From assembly GCA_021784975.1 (NCBI GenBank), contig JAJYGU010000452.1, positions 1-36,824 on the forward strand: a stretch of DNA of 36,824 nucleotides. The letters run 5' to 3'. How positions within the stretch are numbered: position 1 is the stretch's first letter; every line of letters starts with the position of its first letter. Source of the stretch: Planctomycetota bacterium. Its GTDB lineage: Bacteria > Planctomycetota > Planctomycetia > Pirellulales > Thermoguttaceae. The position numbers and the translations under genes are program-made. Below, piece after piece: positions 22,483 through 30,906 of this stretch. The notes beneath the pieces were generated by a model. The model was not told the DNA's origin. It saw only the letters and a program-made list of their open reading frames with translations, and did not search any database.

Positions 22483-24942
22483 CTAGTAATCCCCGTCGCC
22501 CTCGTCGTGCCGGCTGCCCGGGGTCGATTTCCCCGTCGAGGTCTGCTGCGCCGTCTTGTAGGCCTCGGTCCACTTGAAGCCGGCCGAAGCCTTGATTTCC
22601 TTGAGCCAGGCCGCGCCAATCTGCCGCTGCGCACCCGCCAAGGCCGGCTGATAGGTACTGAAGTCGTCAACCTTGAACTGGGTCCAGAGGGCCTCTGGCG
22701 ACGGGGCTATGCCGGTTACCCGAATCACGTAGGCTACCGTCTGGGGGGCGTTGAAGGCCACGCCGATCTGGCCGGGCTTGAGGCTGAAGACCGTCTCCAT
22801 GAACGTCTCACCGGCCAGGTCCACTCCGGGCACGCGGCTCATCCGCACCTCCCGCGACGACCCCGTCGGCACCTGCCCGAATGTCAACCAGCTAAATGGC
22901 GGCGGCGTCACCACCGGCAGGTCCGGACGGTTGACGAAGGTTTGCTTCAAGGAGCCTTTCGACTTGCGGCCTTCGTCGGCCAGGTGCTTGGCTTCGTCCG
23001 TGGCCGGCTTGCGAGCCTCGATCATCTTCCAGGCCCGAAGCACCTCGGCGGCCACGCCGGGATCGTCGAACTTGGGCACGCGGGCCGGCTCTTCGCCGGT
23101 CTTCCAGAACAGATAATAGTTGTCGCTCTGATCGTAGGACCTCTCGGGGCGATATTCGGAAAAGGAGCGAAAGGCAAAGGACCATACCGGCTGACCGGTT
23201 TCGACGACCGAATTGCAAAATGGATTGCGCTGCGCCACGACTTCCGACAGCCAACCGGTGGCGCCGGCCGTCAGTGCGCCGGGCGTGCCGGCGGTTTCGG
23301 CGGCTTGGCGGGCAAGGGCTGCTAGATCGAGCTTTTTGGGCGCGGCGATCGAGATGCCCTTGATTTTAGCGTCCTTGTATCGGCTCATGGCGCTGCGATG
23401 GCGGTCGATCTGCTCGCTCAGCGACTGAAAGGCCTTCTGCAGCCGTGCTCCGACGATCTGCCGGCGGATGAACGTTTTGAGATGCGCCGACGGCTCGGTC
23501 TTGGCAGCTCCAGGCCTCTTGGCTGCCGCCGCCGGTCCGGGGGCCTTCCCGGTCGGCTTTTCCGAGGCCCTGGCTGGCTTGGCCGGGGCTATCTTGGCCG
23601 GCTTCTCCGGGGTCTTGGCGGGTTTGGCCTCGATCGGCTTGGTGGGTTTGGCCGGGGCCTGGGTAGCCTTTGTCTTCGTAGATTTGGGGGCGTTCCCGGC
23701 GGCGGGCTTTGCGGCCTCGCCGAGCTCAGGTTTCTTGTCGGCCGCGAAGACCGTCCGCACAGACGCCCAGGGGCGATCCAAGCTGGAAGTGCTCTCCGGC
23801 TGTTTCTTCTGCTCGTCAGCCTTCTTGGCGTCGGTTTTCTTCTCGCCAGTCTTGATCGGCGATTTACCAGGCGGGGCGGCCTTCGGTGGGTTGCTCATGG
23901 ACTTCGAGGCCGGCTGGGGCTGAGCGGATTTTTTCTCCTTCGGGGATGGCGCAGCAGCAGGCGTGTTTTCCGCTCTAGGCTTGGCCGACTTTGCGGAGGT
24001 CGCCGGCTTGGTCGGCGGGGTCGCACTTTTCGGCGATACCGCCGGCCCTTCCTCTTGGAGCCTTGCTTGCGCCCGCCGTTGCTCCATTTGATCGTAGAGG
24101 GCCTTATCCTTCCGGTAGCGGGCCAGCACCTCGGAATCGCTCACGCCGGCCAGGAGCCTCTGGTAGTCGGCTTTGACATATTGCATCTCGATCCGCTTGG
24201 GGACGTGGAAGCCAGGAGCGGGCGAATCGGGCTTGGCGTCGTCATTCTTGTGCTTTTCAAAAAAGTCCTTCAGGGTTGCGGTGCTCGGATCGGCCACCCG
24301 GTCCACATACCGGTCCACCGGCACGGGCACGGCCTCGATCCGGGCCTGCTCCTTGACGCGGGTAAAGTATTTCCAACGCTCCGCCGGGGTGGCGGCCTCC
24401 AAGCTGTAGCCGAAGCTCTTCTTCAGTTGCAGGGCCAGCAATTCCTCGCGAAGCGCCGCAAAAAACCGCCGCTCGGAGACCCCGGTCCGCTGAAAGGCCG
24501 CTTGAAACTCCTTGGGCGAAACCCGGTTGAAGGTGACTTGTCTGAGGAACCCATTTATAATGTCGTCGCTGATCACCATCCCTGTTTTTTGGTGGGCGTA
24601 ATTGGCCAGCAACCAGCTATCCACCAAGCCCTCGTCGGTGGTTGGACCGAACACTTCGCTTTCCAGGTACTGCCGTGCGGCCTGCGGATTCCCGTGCGCC
24701 AGCGGCGCGAGCACCTCGGACAAGACGGCCAAGACCTGATTCCGCTCGGTCCGCAAGTTGTGCAAGTCGAATCTGGTCAGGTCGCCATATTTCGATTTGA
24801 CTACCACAGGGTTCGAAACCGTCTGGGAACCCATGGATTGCAAGAAGATGGGCAAGAAAACAAACCCAAACATGGAGAGAATGGTCAGAATGACCAGCAT
24901 CATCGTGCGGTTCTTGCGAAAAACAGAGAACGGGCTCGCCAT
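22483..24942 (-). CDS. Membrane-anchored PpiD/SurA-like periplasmic folding factor
   Basis: The 819-residue protein has one N-terminal membrane anchor (about 13-36, MMLVILTILSMFGFVFLPIFL), as in PpiD. It then has a SurA-N-like helical chaperone region (about 60-210, with INGFLRQVTFNRVSPKEFQAAFQ and RRFFAALREELLALQLKKSF). A long, low-complexity Lys/Pro/Ala-rich insert follows (about 290-480). The C-terminal part (about 530-800) contains FSLKPGQIGVAFNAPQTVAYVIRVT, similar to a parvulin-domain end. A complete catalytic parvulin core was not evident, so chaperone activity without isomerase activity is possible. AAGGATAGGA precedes the ATG. It is divergent from topA. Confidence 0.75.
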   Translation of the reverse strand: MASPFSVFRKNRTMMLVILTILSMFGFVFLPIFLQSMGSQTVSNPVVVKSKYGDLTRFDLHNLRTERNQVLAVLSEVLAPLAHGNPQAARQYLESEVFGPTTDEGLVDSWLLANYAHQKTGMVISDDIINGFLRQVTFNRVSPKEFQAAFQRTGVSERRFFAALREELLALQLKKSFGYSLEAATPAERWKYFTRVKEQARIEAVPVPVDRYVDRVADPSTATLKDFFEKHKNDDAKPDSPAPGFHVPKRIEMQYVKADYQRLLAGVSDSEVLARYRKDKALYDQMEQRRAQARLQEEGPAVSPKSATPPTKPATSAKSAKPRAENTPAAAPSPKEKKSAQPQPASKSMSNPPKAAPPGKSPIKTGEKKTDAKKADEQKKQPESTSSLDRPWASVRTVFAADKKPELGEAAKPAAGNAPKSTKTKATQAPAKPTKPIEAKPAKTPEKPAKIAPAKPARASEKPTGKAPGPAAAAKRPGAAKTEPSAHLKTFIRRQIVGARLQKAFQSLSEQIDRHRSAMSRYKDAKIKGISIAAPKKLDLAALARQAAETAGTPGALTAGATGWLSEVVAQRNPFCNSVVETGQPVWSFAFRSFSEYRPERSYDQSDNYYLFWKTGEEPARVPKFDDPGVAAEVLRAWKMIEARKPATDEAKHLADEGRKSKGSLKQTFVNRPDLPVVTPPPFSWLTFGQVPTGSSREVRMSRVPGVDLAGETFMETVFSLKPGQIGVAFNAPQTVAYVIRVTGIAPSPEALWTQFKVDDFSTYQPALAGAQRQIGAAWLKEIKASAGFKWTEAYKTAQQTSTGKSTPGSRHDEGDGDY

Positions 24943-25011
24943 GTAATCCTATCCTTCTAGAGATGGGGCGAACTGGATTCGGCTTGACACGCCGGCCACT
25001 GCCGCGGTAAT

Positions 25012-25040
25012 GGAATATGGAGCAATTCCCATGTCGTCAA
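25012..25040 (-). promoter_or_regulatory. Candidate promoter for the PpiD-like gene
   Basis: On the minus strand TTGACG (25035-25040) and TATTCC (25012-25017) are 17 bases apart, giving a leader of about 60 nt before the ATG at 24942. The -35 box is strong and the -10 box moderate. Confidence 0.35.
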
Positions 25041-25120
25041 TCGCCGGAAGTCCTTCGTGTGACCAGAATTTAGTGATTTTAGAGGAGGCTGGCGCAAATG
25101 CAATGCCACTTGACGTGCGA

Positions 25121-25148
25121 TTGTGCGGACACGAGTCACTGGTACAAT
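25121..25148 (+). promoter_or_regulatory. Candidate promoter for topA
   Basis: TTGTGC (25121-25126) and TACAAT (25143-25148) are 16 bases apart, 65 bases before ATG 25213. The -10 box matches five of six positions. TTGACG at 25110 is too far away to pair with it. Confidence 0.4.
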
Positions 25149-25212
25149 TCTATCCCTGGCGCTGCGTGACCGTCGAACCGTTGACTGGATAACCCACATT
25201 TTCAAGACTTCC

Positions 25213-27933
25213 ATGGCCAAAAAATCAGCCGCCTCCACGGGAAATTCCTTGGTGATCGTCGAATCGCCCGCCAAGGCACGTACGATCAGCAAGTTTCTCG
25301 GCAGTGGCTACGTGCTCGAGGCCAGTATCGGCCATGTTCGCGACCTGCCGCAAGGTGCCAAGGAGGTTCCGGCGGAGTATAAGAAGGAGGATTGGGCGTA
25401 TCTGGGCGTCAACGTGAACCGGGACTTCGAACCGATTTACATCATTCCCCGCGAGAAATCGCAGCAAGTTCGCAAGCTCAAGCGGCTCTTGAAGGAGGCC
25501 AAAGACCTGTACCTGGCCACCGATGAAGACCGGGAAGGCGAGGCCATCAGTTGGCACTTGTGCGAGGTGCTGAACCCTCGCGTGCCGGTGCGGCGGTTGG
25601 TCTTCCATGAAATCACTGAAGGGGCCATTCGCGAGGCTCTGCAGAACCCGCGCGAGATTGATCACAATCTGGTTCGGGCTCAAGAGGTCCGCCGCATTGT
25701 CGATCGTCTTTATGGCTACGATGTCTCCCCCCTGTTGTGGCGGAAAATACGCCCGCGGCTCTCCGCCGGCCGGGTGCAGAGTGTGGCCGTGCGGCTGATC
25801 GTCGAGCGGGAGCGGCAGCGGATGGCCTTCAGGGCGGCGACGTTTTGGGACCTTTTGGGTGAGTTTGCCAAACCCAGCGGCGAGAGCTTCGCGGCCGAAC
25901 TAGTCTCGGTCGACGGCCGTAATATCCCCGCCAGCCGGGATTTCGACCCGGTCACCGGCAAGTTGAAGGACGCCAAGCTGTTGCTCCTGAGCGAGCAGGA
26001 GGCCCGGGCGTTGGTCGCCCGGCTCCGCGACGCCCTTTGCCGAGTGGCCCACGTCGAAGACAAGCCCTACACGACCCGCCCCTATCCGCCGTTTACCACC
26101 AGCACCTTGCAGCAAGAGGCCAACCGGAAGTACGGATTTACTGCCCGGCATACCATGCAGGTGGCCCAGGCGCTCTACGAGAACGGCTTCATCACCTACA
26201 TGCGGACGGATTCGACCACCCTGGCCGCCGTGGCCGTCGACGCTGCCCGCCGCCTGGTCGCCTCGCAGTACGGCGAGGAATACCTGCCCTCGGCGCCGCG
26301 GGTGTATCAAACCAAGGTCAAGAACGCCCAGGAGGCCCACGAGGCAATTCGACCCGCCGGTCGCGTGCTGGATTTTCCCGAAACCTTGCGCGGCCGGCTG
26401 AGCCCCGACGAGTTCAAGCTCTACGATTTGATCTGGAAGCGAACCGTCGCCAGTCAGATGGTCGATGCCCGCGGTCATCGCCTGACCATTCGCCTCGAAG
26501 TCGAGGGCGCGATCTTCGAGGCCAGTGGGAAGACGATCGAGTTCCCCGGCTATTTGCGGGCGTATGTCGAGGGCTCGGACGACCCCGAGGCCGAGTTGGC
26601 CGACCGCGAGACCGTGCTGCCGCCGCTGGCCGTCGGTGAAAGGCTGCACTGCCAACACCTCGAGCCGAAGAGCCACACCACCCAGCCGCCCAACCGCTAC
26701 AGCGAGGCCTCGCTGACCCGCGCGTTGGAGGAAATGGGCATCGGCCGGCCCAGCACCTATGCGTCGATCATCGACACCATCTTGGCCCGGCAATATGTCT
26801 TCAAGCTGGGCCGCAGCAACGTGCTGGTGCCCACCTGGACCGCGTTTGCCGTCTCGCAGTTGCTCGAGGCCCACCTGCCCGATCTGGTCGATTACCAGTT
26901 CACCGCGGAGATGGAGGACGAGCTCGACGCCATCAGCCGCGGCGAGATGAATTATCTCGACTACCTGCGGAGCTTCTACTTCGGCAATGAACACCCGGGC
27001 TTGAAGCAATTGTTGAAAGACAAGGCCGACGAGATTAGCGCCCGGGAGGTATGCCGTATCCCGCTTGGCGAACCGACGGGGGAAGGGGATCGCGGCCAAC
27101 AAGTCTTTATTCGCGTGGGCCGCTACGGCCCTTTCCTGGAACAAGGCCCGCGGCGGGCCAGCCTGCCCGACAAACTGCCCCCCGACGAACTGACTCTCCC
27201 ACGGGCCCTGGAGATGCTCGACCAGGCAGGGCAGGGCGAGGAGCCGCTGGGCTATTGTCCTGAGACGCACAAGCCTGTCTATCTCAAGACCGGACGTTTC
27301 GGTCCCTATGTGCAGCGCGGCACATCCGAGGACGACCAGAAGCCGCAGAGCGCCTCGCTGTTGAAAGGCATGACGGCCAAGGACGTCGATCTGGCCACTG
27401 CGGTGAAGCTGCTCGCCTTGCCACGCACGCTGGGCGATCATCCGCAGACGGGCCAGCCGATATTGGCCCACAACGGCCGCTACGGGCCGTATGTGAAGTG
27501 TGGGACGGAGACCCGCTCGCTGCCCGACGGCTGTTCGCCCCTGGACGTCACCCTGGAGCAGGCACTGGCCCTGTTGGCGCAGCCCAAGGCCCGGCGCGGG
27601 GCCGCCTCGCGGCGCGAGCCGTTGAAGGTCTTCGACCCCTCGCCGGTGACCGGCCAACCGGTGCGACTGATGCAAGGCCGCTACGGTCCTTACGTGAGCG
27701 ACGGCGCCACCAACGCCTCGCTGCCCCGCGGGGCCTCGCCGGAGGAAGTGACCTTCGCGTATGCTTTGGATCTCTTGAAGGCCCGTGCCGAAGCCGGCCC
27801 CGCTCGCCGGGCGGGCCGGAACAAGGCCGGCCCCCGCGCCTCCAAGGTCGCCAAGAAGACCGTCAAGACAACCGCGAAGAAGGCCGCCCGGAAGACCGCT
27901 AAACGCAACACCCAGAAATCTGACGACGCGTAA
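25213..27933 (+). CDS. topA: DNA topoisomerase I
   Basis: The 906-residue type IA topoisomerase relaxes negative supercoils. The Toprim domain is at the N-terminus (LVIVESPAKARTISKFLG; ATDEDREGEAISWHL with the metal-binding acidic residues). The catalytic Tyr329 lies in ITYMRTDSTT. Later motifs include NAQEAHEAIRP and EMGIGRPSTYASII. The C-terminal part lacks the four-cysteine zinc fingers of E. coli TopA; instead it has four glycine/aromatic repeats (GRYGPF at about 636, GRFGPY at about 694, GRYGPY at about 756, GRYGPY at about 822), then a Lys/Ala-rich basic tail (about 857-906). The tail probably adds non-specific DNA binding. ATG 25213 (MAKKSA) was chosen over an upstream in-frame start at 25123, which lies before the promoter candidate. 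Confidence 0.97.
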   Translation: MAKKSAASTGNSLVIVESPAKARTISKFLGSGYVLEASIGHVRDLPQGAKEVPAEYKKEDWAYLGVNVNRDFEPIYIIPREKSQQVRKLKRLLKEAKDLYLATDEDREGEAISWHLCEVLNPRVPVRRLVFHEITEGAIREALQNPREIDHNLVRAQEVRRIVDRLYGYDVSPLLWRKIRPRLSAGRVQSVAVRLIVERERQRMAFRAATFWDLLGEFAKPSGESFAAELVSVDGRNIPASRDFDPVTGKLKDAKLLLLSEQEARALVARLRDALCRVAHVEDKPYTTRPYPPFTTSTLQQEANRKYGFTARHTMQVAQALYENGFITYMRTDSTTLAAVAVDAARRLVASQYGEEYLPSAPRVYQTKVKNAQEAHEAIRPAGRVLDFPETLRGRLSPDEFKLYDLIWKRTVASQMVDARGHRLTIRLEVEGAIFEASGKTIEFPGYLRAYVEGSDDPEAELADRETVLPPLAVGERLHCQHLEPKSHTTQPPNRYSEASLTRALEEMGIGRPSTYASIIDTILARQYVFKLGRSNVLVPTWTAFAVSQLLEAHLPDLVDYQFTAEMEDELDAISRGEMNYLDYLRSFYFGNEHPGLKQLLKDKADEISAREVCRIPLGEPTGEGDRGQQVFIRVGRYGPFLEQGPRRASLPDKLPPDELTLPRALEMLDQAGQGEEPLGYCPETHKPVYLKTGRFGPYVQRGTSEDDQKPQSASLLKGMTAKDVDLATAVKLLALPRTLGDHPQTGQPILAHNGRYGPYVKCGTETRSLPDGCSPLDVTLEQALALLAQPKARRGAASRREPLKVFDPSPVTGQPVRLMQGRYGPYVSDGATNASLPRGASPEEVTFAYALDLLKARAEAGPARRAGRNKAGPRASKVAKKTVKTTAKKAARKTAKRNTQKSDDA

Positions 27934-27957
27934 CGCCCGCGATAAGCCTGACGACGG

Positions 27958-28007
27958 GGACGGTCCCGATTTTTTGTGGCAGGACGCCACAATAAATGGG
28001 ACTGTCC
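27958..28007. repeat. Palindromic GGGAC-type element after topA, copy 1
   Basis: The outer arms GGACGGTCCCGATTT and AAATGGGACTGTCC are complementary with two small mismatches. The inner hairpin TTGTGGC-AGGAC-GCCACAA has a 7-bp stem. The whole makes a 50-base cruciform-like element including a T6 run at 27970-27975. It sits 25 bases after the topA stop and could terminate topA. A diverged copy lies at 36597-36660. Confidence 0.6.
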
Positions 28008-28042
28008 TCCTTGGTTCACCAGAGACGCCCAAATCGAGCCCC

Positions 28043-28732
28043 ATGTTCCGCATCAAGATCTGTGGCATTACCAGCGTGGGCGACGGGCTGATGGCGGTCG
28101 ACGCCGGGGCCGATGCCGTCGGGTTGAACTTCTACGGCCGCAGCCCGCGCTTCATCACCTTCCAGACAGCCCGGCAAATCGTGGCCGCCTTGCCCAAGCC
28201 GGTGACCAAGGTCGGCCTGTTCGTCGATGCGGAGGTTGAGGAGGTCTGTCGCAGCTTCGACGAGCTGGGTCTGGATCTCGTGCAACTCCACGGCAACGAA
28301 CCGCCGGAGTATCTGCTTCGATTAGGTCAACGGCCGGTGATGCGAGCGTTTCGCCTCGGTGGTGACGGGCTGCGGCCGGTGACCGAGTATCTCGTTCGAT
28401 GCAGCGCCCTGGAGGCCGTGCCGAAATGGGTCTTGCTGGATGCGAAGGTCCCCGGCCAATATGGTGGCACCGGCCAGACGACCGACTGGTCGGCGGCCGC
28501 GTCGTACGTCCAACAAGGGGGCTTACCACCGCTGGTCTTGGCAGGCGGCCTGACGCCTGCCAATGTAGCCCAAGCGATCCACGTTGTCCGGCCAGCGGCC
28601 ATTGATACCGCCAGCGGTGTAGAAGCCAGCCCTGGCCACAAAGACCCGGTCCTGGTCCAGGCATTTGTGGTAGCCGCGCAGGCCGGCTGGGATCATGAGG
28701 CCGCTGGCTCGCCGGCGTCCGAATGGAACTGA
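28043..28732 (+). CDS. trpF: Phosphoribosylanthranilate isomerase
   Basis: The 229-residue TIM-barrel enzyme converts N-(5-phosphoribosyl)anthranilate to CdRP in tryptophan synthesis. The catalytic Cys7 lies in KICGIT. Other family features are GADAVGLNFY, SPRFIT, VGLFVDAE, LVQLHGNEPPEY, LLDAKVPGQYGGTGQTTDW (catalytic Asp region), LAGGLTPANV and IDTASGVEASPGHKD (phosphate binding and the family end motif). It stands apart from other trp genes, between topA and a glycosyltransferase. ATG 28043 has no clear RBS; the frame runs upstream into the repeat and topA only by chance. The C-terminus has about 15 extra residues. Confidence 0.95.
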   Translation: MFRIKICGITSVGDGLMAVDAGADAVGLNFYGRSPRFITFQTARQIVAALPKPVTKVGLFVDAEVEEVCRSFDELGLDLVQLHGNEPPEYLLRLGQRPVMRAFRLGGDGLRPVTEYLVRCSALEAVPKWVLLDAKVPGQYGGTGQTTDWSAAASYVQQGGLPPLVLAGGLTPANVAQAIHVVRPAAIDTASGVEASPGHKDPVLVQAFVVAAQAGWDHEAAGSPASEWN

Positions 28733-28888
28733 CGTTTACTCAACCGGCAAAATCGGCTACTTTTCTCGCCAAGCCTCCGCATGGTAACGGGATGCGGCTT
28801 GCGTTTCGGTGCGCGCAAGACGTCCGGCGGGCGGCGCCGCGCACCGTCACGAAAGGCCACCCGGACGCATCTGCTCCCTCAGCCACGC

Positions 28889-29758
28889 ATGACTACCTCG
28901 ACTTTGCCCGCCCAGGCCTTGCCGACTTGCCCCCTACCCGTCGCAGGCTCCGCGTTACGGATCGCGCCAGCCGACCACGATTTGACGGTGGTCATTCCGG
29001 CCTACAACGAAGAGCAACGCTTGCCGGAGACGCTGACGCAACTGACCGCCTTCTTGAACCACTGGGGGGTAGATTATCGCGTGCTGGTGGCCGACGACGG
29101 GAGCACGGACCGAACGGAAGTGCTGGCCCGCGATCACGGCCCGCGCTGTTCCACCCTCCGGTTGACGCCGCAGGGCGGCAAGGGCCGAGCGGTCCGAGCC
29201 GCCATGCTCCGTGCCGCCGGGCGGGTGCTGGCCTTCACCGACGCCGATCTGCCCTTCGATCTGGCGGCCCTGCGGACGGGCTATGAGTTGATCCATCGTG
29301 GCCAGTGCCAAGTGGTCTTCGGCGCCCGCGACCTGCCTGAGTCCAAGAGCCTGGTCCCTCGGCGGATAACGCGGCGCATGGCCACCTTTGCCTTCCGCCA
29401 GATCGCCAAGTGGCTGATTTCCCGCCAAGTCACCGATACCCAGTGCGGGATGAAGGTCTTCAGCCGCCGCGCCGCTGTGGAAATCTTCTCCAGGACCACC
29501 ATTGAGGGATTTGCCTTCGATGCCGAAGTCGTCCTGCTGACCCATCGGCTGGCCCTGCCGTTCGAGCGGTTGCCGGTGCGGCTGGTCCACGACTTCGACT
29601 CGACGTTGTCGCTGCGTCGCAACGTCGTCCCCATGTTGTACGACGTGTTGCGCCTCTGGCTGCGCGATCGGCTGGGCCACCCATGGCCGGCGCCGCCGTT
29701 GGATTTCGCCGAGGCCGGGCCGACTTCGGAAGATGATCGCAACCGGCTGGCCGCGTAG
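28889..29758 (+). CDS. Family 2 glycosyltransferase, dolichol-phosphate-mannose-synthase-like
   Basis: The 289-residue protein is a GT-A fold transferase similar to polyprenyl-phosphate sugar synthases. Motifs are VVIPAYNEEQRLPETL (34-49), the nucleotide-binding VADDGSTDRTE (67-77), GGKGRAVRAAM (97-106) and the metal-binding DAD (118-120). GFAFDAEVV and the conserved TDTQCGMKVFSRRAA follow. No C-terminal membrane helices are seen, so it should sit on the cytoplasmic face of the membrane and load a sugar on a lipid carrier. ATG 28889 lacks a clear RBS; an upstream in-frame start at 28781 would add 36 poorly structured residues. The stop is 2 bases before the next gene, a YdjC/ChbG-type deacetylase, which suggests joint glycolipid or envelope-sugar modification. 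Confidence 0.88.
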   Translation: MTTSTLPAQALPTCPLPVAGSALRIAPADHDLTVVIPAYNEEQRLPETLTQLTAFLNHWGVDYRVLVADDGSTDRTEVLARDHGPRCSTLRLTPQGGKGRAVRAAMLRAAGRVLAFTDADLPFDLAALRTGYELIHRGQCQVVFGARDLPESKSLVPRRITRRMATFAFRQIAKWLISRQVTDTQCGMKVFSRRAAVEIFSRTTIEGFAFDAEVVLLTHRLALPFERLPVRLVHDFDSTLSLRRNVVPMLYDVLRLWLRDRLGHPWPAPPLDFAEAGPTSEDDRNRLAA

Positions 29759-29760
29759 CC

Positions 29761-30732
29761 ATGAACCCCACCGCCGCCCGCATCACCTTGCATGCCGACG
29801 ACCTGGGGCTGAACCCGGCCGTCCGCGAAGGCGTCTTACAAGGTTTCCGCCACGGGCTGTTGACCAGCAGTTCCCTACTGAGCAACGCCCCCGACGCCGC
29901 CCGCGCATTGGATGGGTGGAAGCAGCTTGAGGCGGAGCGGCGAAGTGGCGGTTTGCCGTCGTTGCTGAAGCGAGAGCGGCTCGGCGATCCGAATGAGCCT
30001 TTCGACTTGGGCGTCCATTTGAACCTGACTCAGGGCCGGCCGCTGACCGGCGACCGTTACCCAAGCGAATTGCTCGACCGCCGGGGCCGCTTTCCCGGCG
30101 TATTTGCTCTCTTTGCGCGACTGCTCCGCGGCGGCGGTCGCTTCCGTACGGCCGTGCAGGCGGAACTCGAAGAGCAGGTGCGGTTCGTCTGCGACCACGG
30201 TATCAGGCCATTGCCTCTCAACGGGCATCAATATGTGGAGATGATGCCGGAAGTCCGCTCCCTGCTGCCAGGGCTTGCAGAAAAGTTCCACATCCCGACG
30301 GTGCGAGTGGCCTTCGAGCCGACCCTGTTTCGCTCAACGTTCGTTGGTCGTTTTCAACCCTGGCAATGGCCTCTGGGCCGGCTCAAGCGATGCTTCGCCA
30401 AGCGCCTCCGCCGGCAAATGGACCGGGTGAGGATTGCACATCCCGCGGCGTTTTACGGCACCGTGCACGCCGGACGGGTCGACCTGCCGACGATGCGGTG
30501 CTTCCTAAGCCATGCGGGCCGTTTTTCGCTGACGGAGATTGCCCTGCACCCAGCGGTCGAGCGGCCCCTATTGTCCTCCGAAGAGGTCGCCGACGGCTGG
30601 GAAGACCCACTCGGCTCGCTACGTCCCCGAGAACTGCAATTGCTGGTGGCCGATGAGCTGGTGACGCTCATCGAATCCAACCACCTCCGCTTAGGCCGGC
30701 TTGCTTCCGATTCCTCCGACGCCGCTGGCTGA
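29761..30732 (+). CDS. YdjC/ChbG/HpnK family carbohydrate deacetylase
   Basis: The 323-residue protein belongs to the metal-dependent deacetylase family that includes chitooligosaccharide deacetylase ChbG and hopanoid-biosynthesis protein HpnK. The metal and catalytic motif HADDLGLNPAV (11-21, with Asp13 and Asp14) is followed by the family segment GLLTSSSLLSNAPDAARAL, GVHLNLTQGRPL (His86), NGHQYVEMMPEV (His156) and, near the C-terminus, TEIALHPA. The segment between the first two motifs carries a charged insertion (about 52-80). It starts 2 bases after the glycosyltransferase stop, so the pair is co-transcribed and may act on one lipid-linked amino sugar. The substrate is not determined. Confidence 0.9.
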   Translation: MNPTAARITLHADDLGLNPAVREGVLQGFRHGLLTSSSLLSNAPDAARALDGWKQLEAERRSGGLPSLLKRERLGDPNEPFDLGVHLNLTQGRPLTGDRYPSELLDRRGRFPGVFALFARLLRGGGRFRTAVQAELEEQVRFVCDHGIRPLPLNGHQYVEMMPEVRSLLPGLAEKFHIPTVRVAFEPTLFRSTFVGRFQPWQWPLGRLKRCFAKRLRRQMDRVRIAHPAAFYGTVHAGRVDLPTMRCFLSHAGRFSLTEIALHPAVERPLLSSEEVADGWEDPLGSLRPRELQLLVADELVTLIESNHLRLGRLASDSSDAAG

Positions 30733-30780
30733 CTCAGCTATTCCGGCCGACAGTGAATATAGACCGTCGGCGGGGCAAAA

Positions 30781-30860
30781 TGAGACGTTTAGCCGCCGCC
30801 GGTACGGCGACGATTGGCGGTGCAGGGCCGACCTTCCGTCGGTCGCTGAACGTTTCGGTC
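30781..30860. repeat. Two-hairpin intergenic repeat, copy 2
   Basis: This copy has the same order as 15150-15235: GACGTTTAGCCGCCGCCGGTACGGCG (30784-30809) and GCCGACCTTCCGTCGGTCGC (30827-30846), followed by GAACGTTTCGG. The spacer between the hairpins differs. Base changes in one arm of the second hairpin keep pairing (C to T against G gives a wobble pair). It lies just before the uvrC -10 box. Confidence 0.6.
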
Positions 30861-30880
30861 CATCCCGCATGCGGTATAAT
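30853..30880 (+). promoter_or_regulatory. Candidate promoter for uvrC
   Basis: A perfect -10 box TATAAT (30875-30880) is preceded at 16 bases by TTTCGG (30853-30858), a weak -35 box that falls at the end of the repeat. The ATG follows 26 bases after the -10 box. Confidence 0.45.
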
Positions 30881-30906
30881 TCAGTGGGTTTGGGCGCCTC
30901 GCACCA

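Noticed and set aside
24984..25013. TTGACA with TAATGG as an extra topA promoter
   Set aside because: The spacing is 18 bases with a poor -10 box, and it lies over 200 bases from topA; the pair at 25121-25148 is closer and better.
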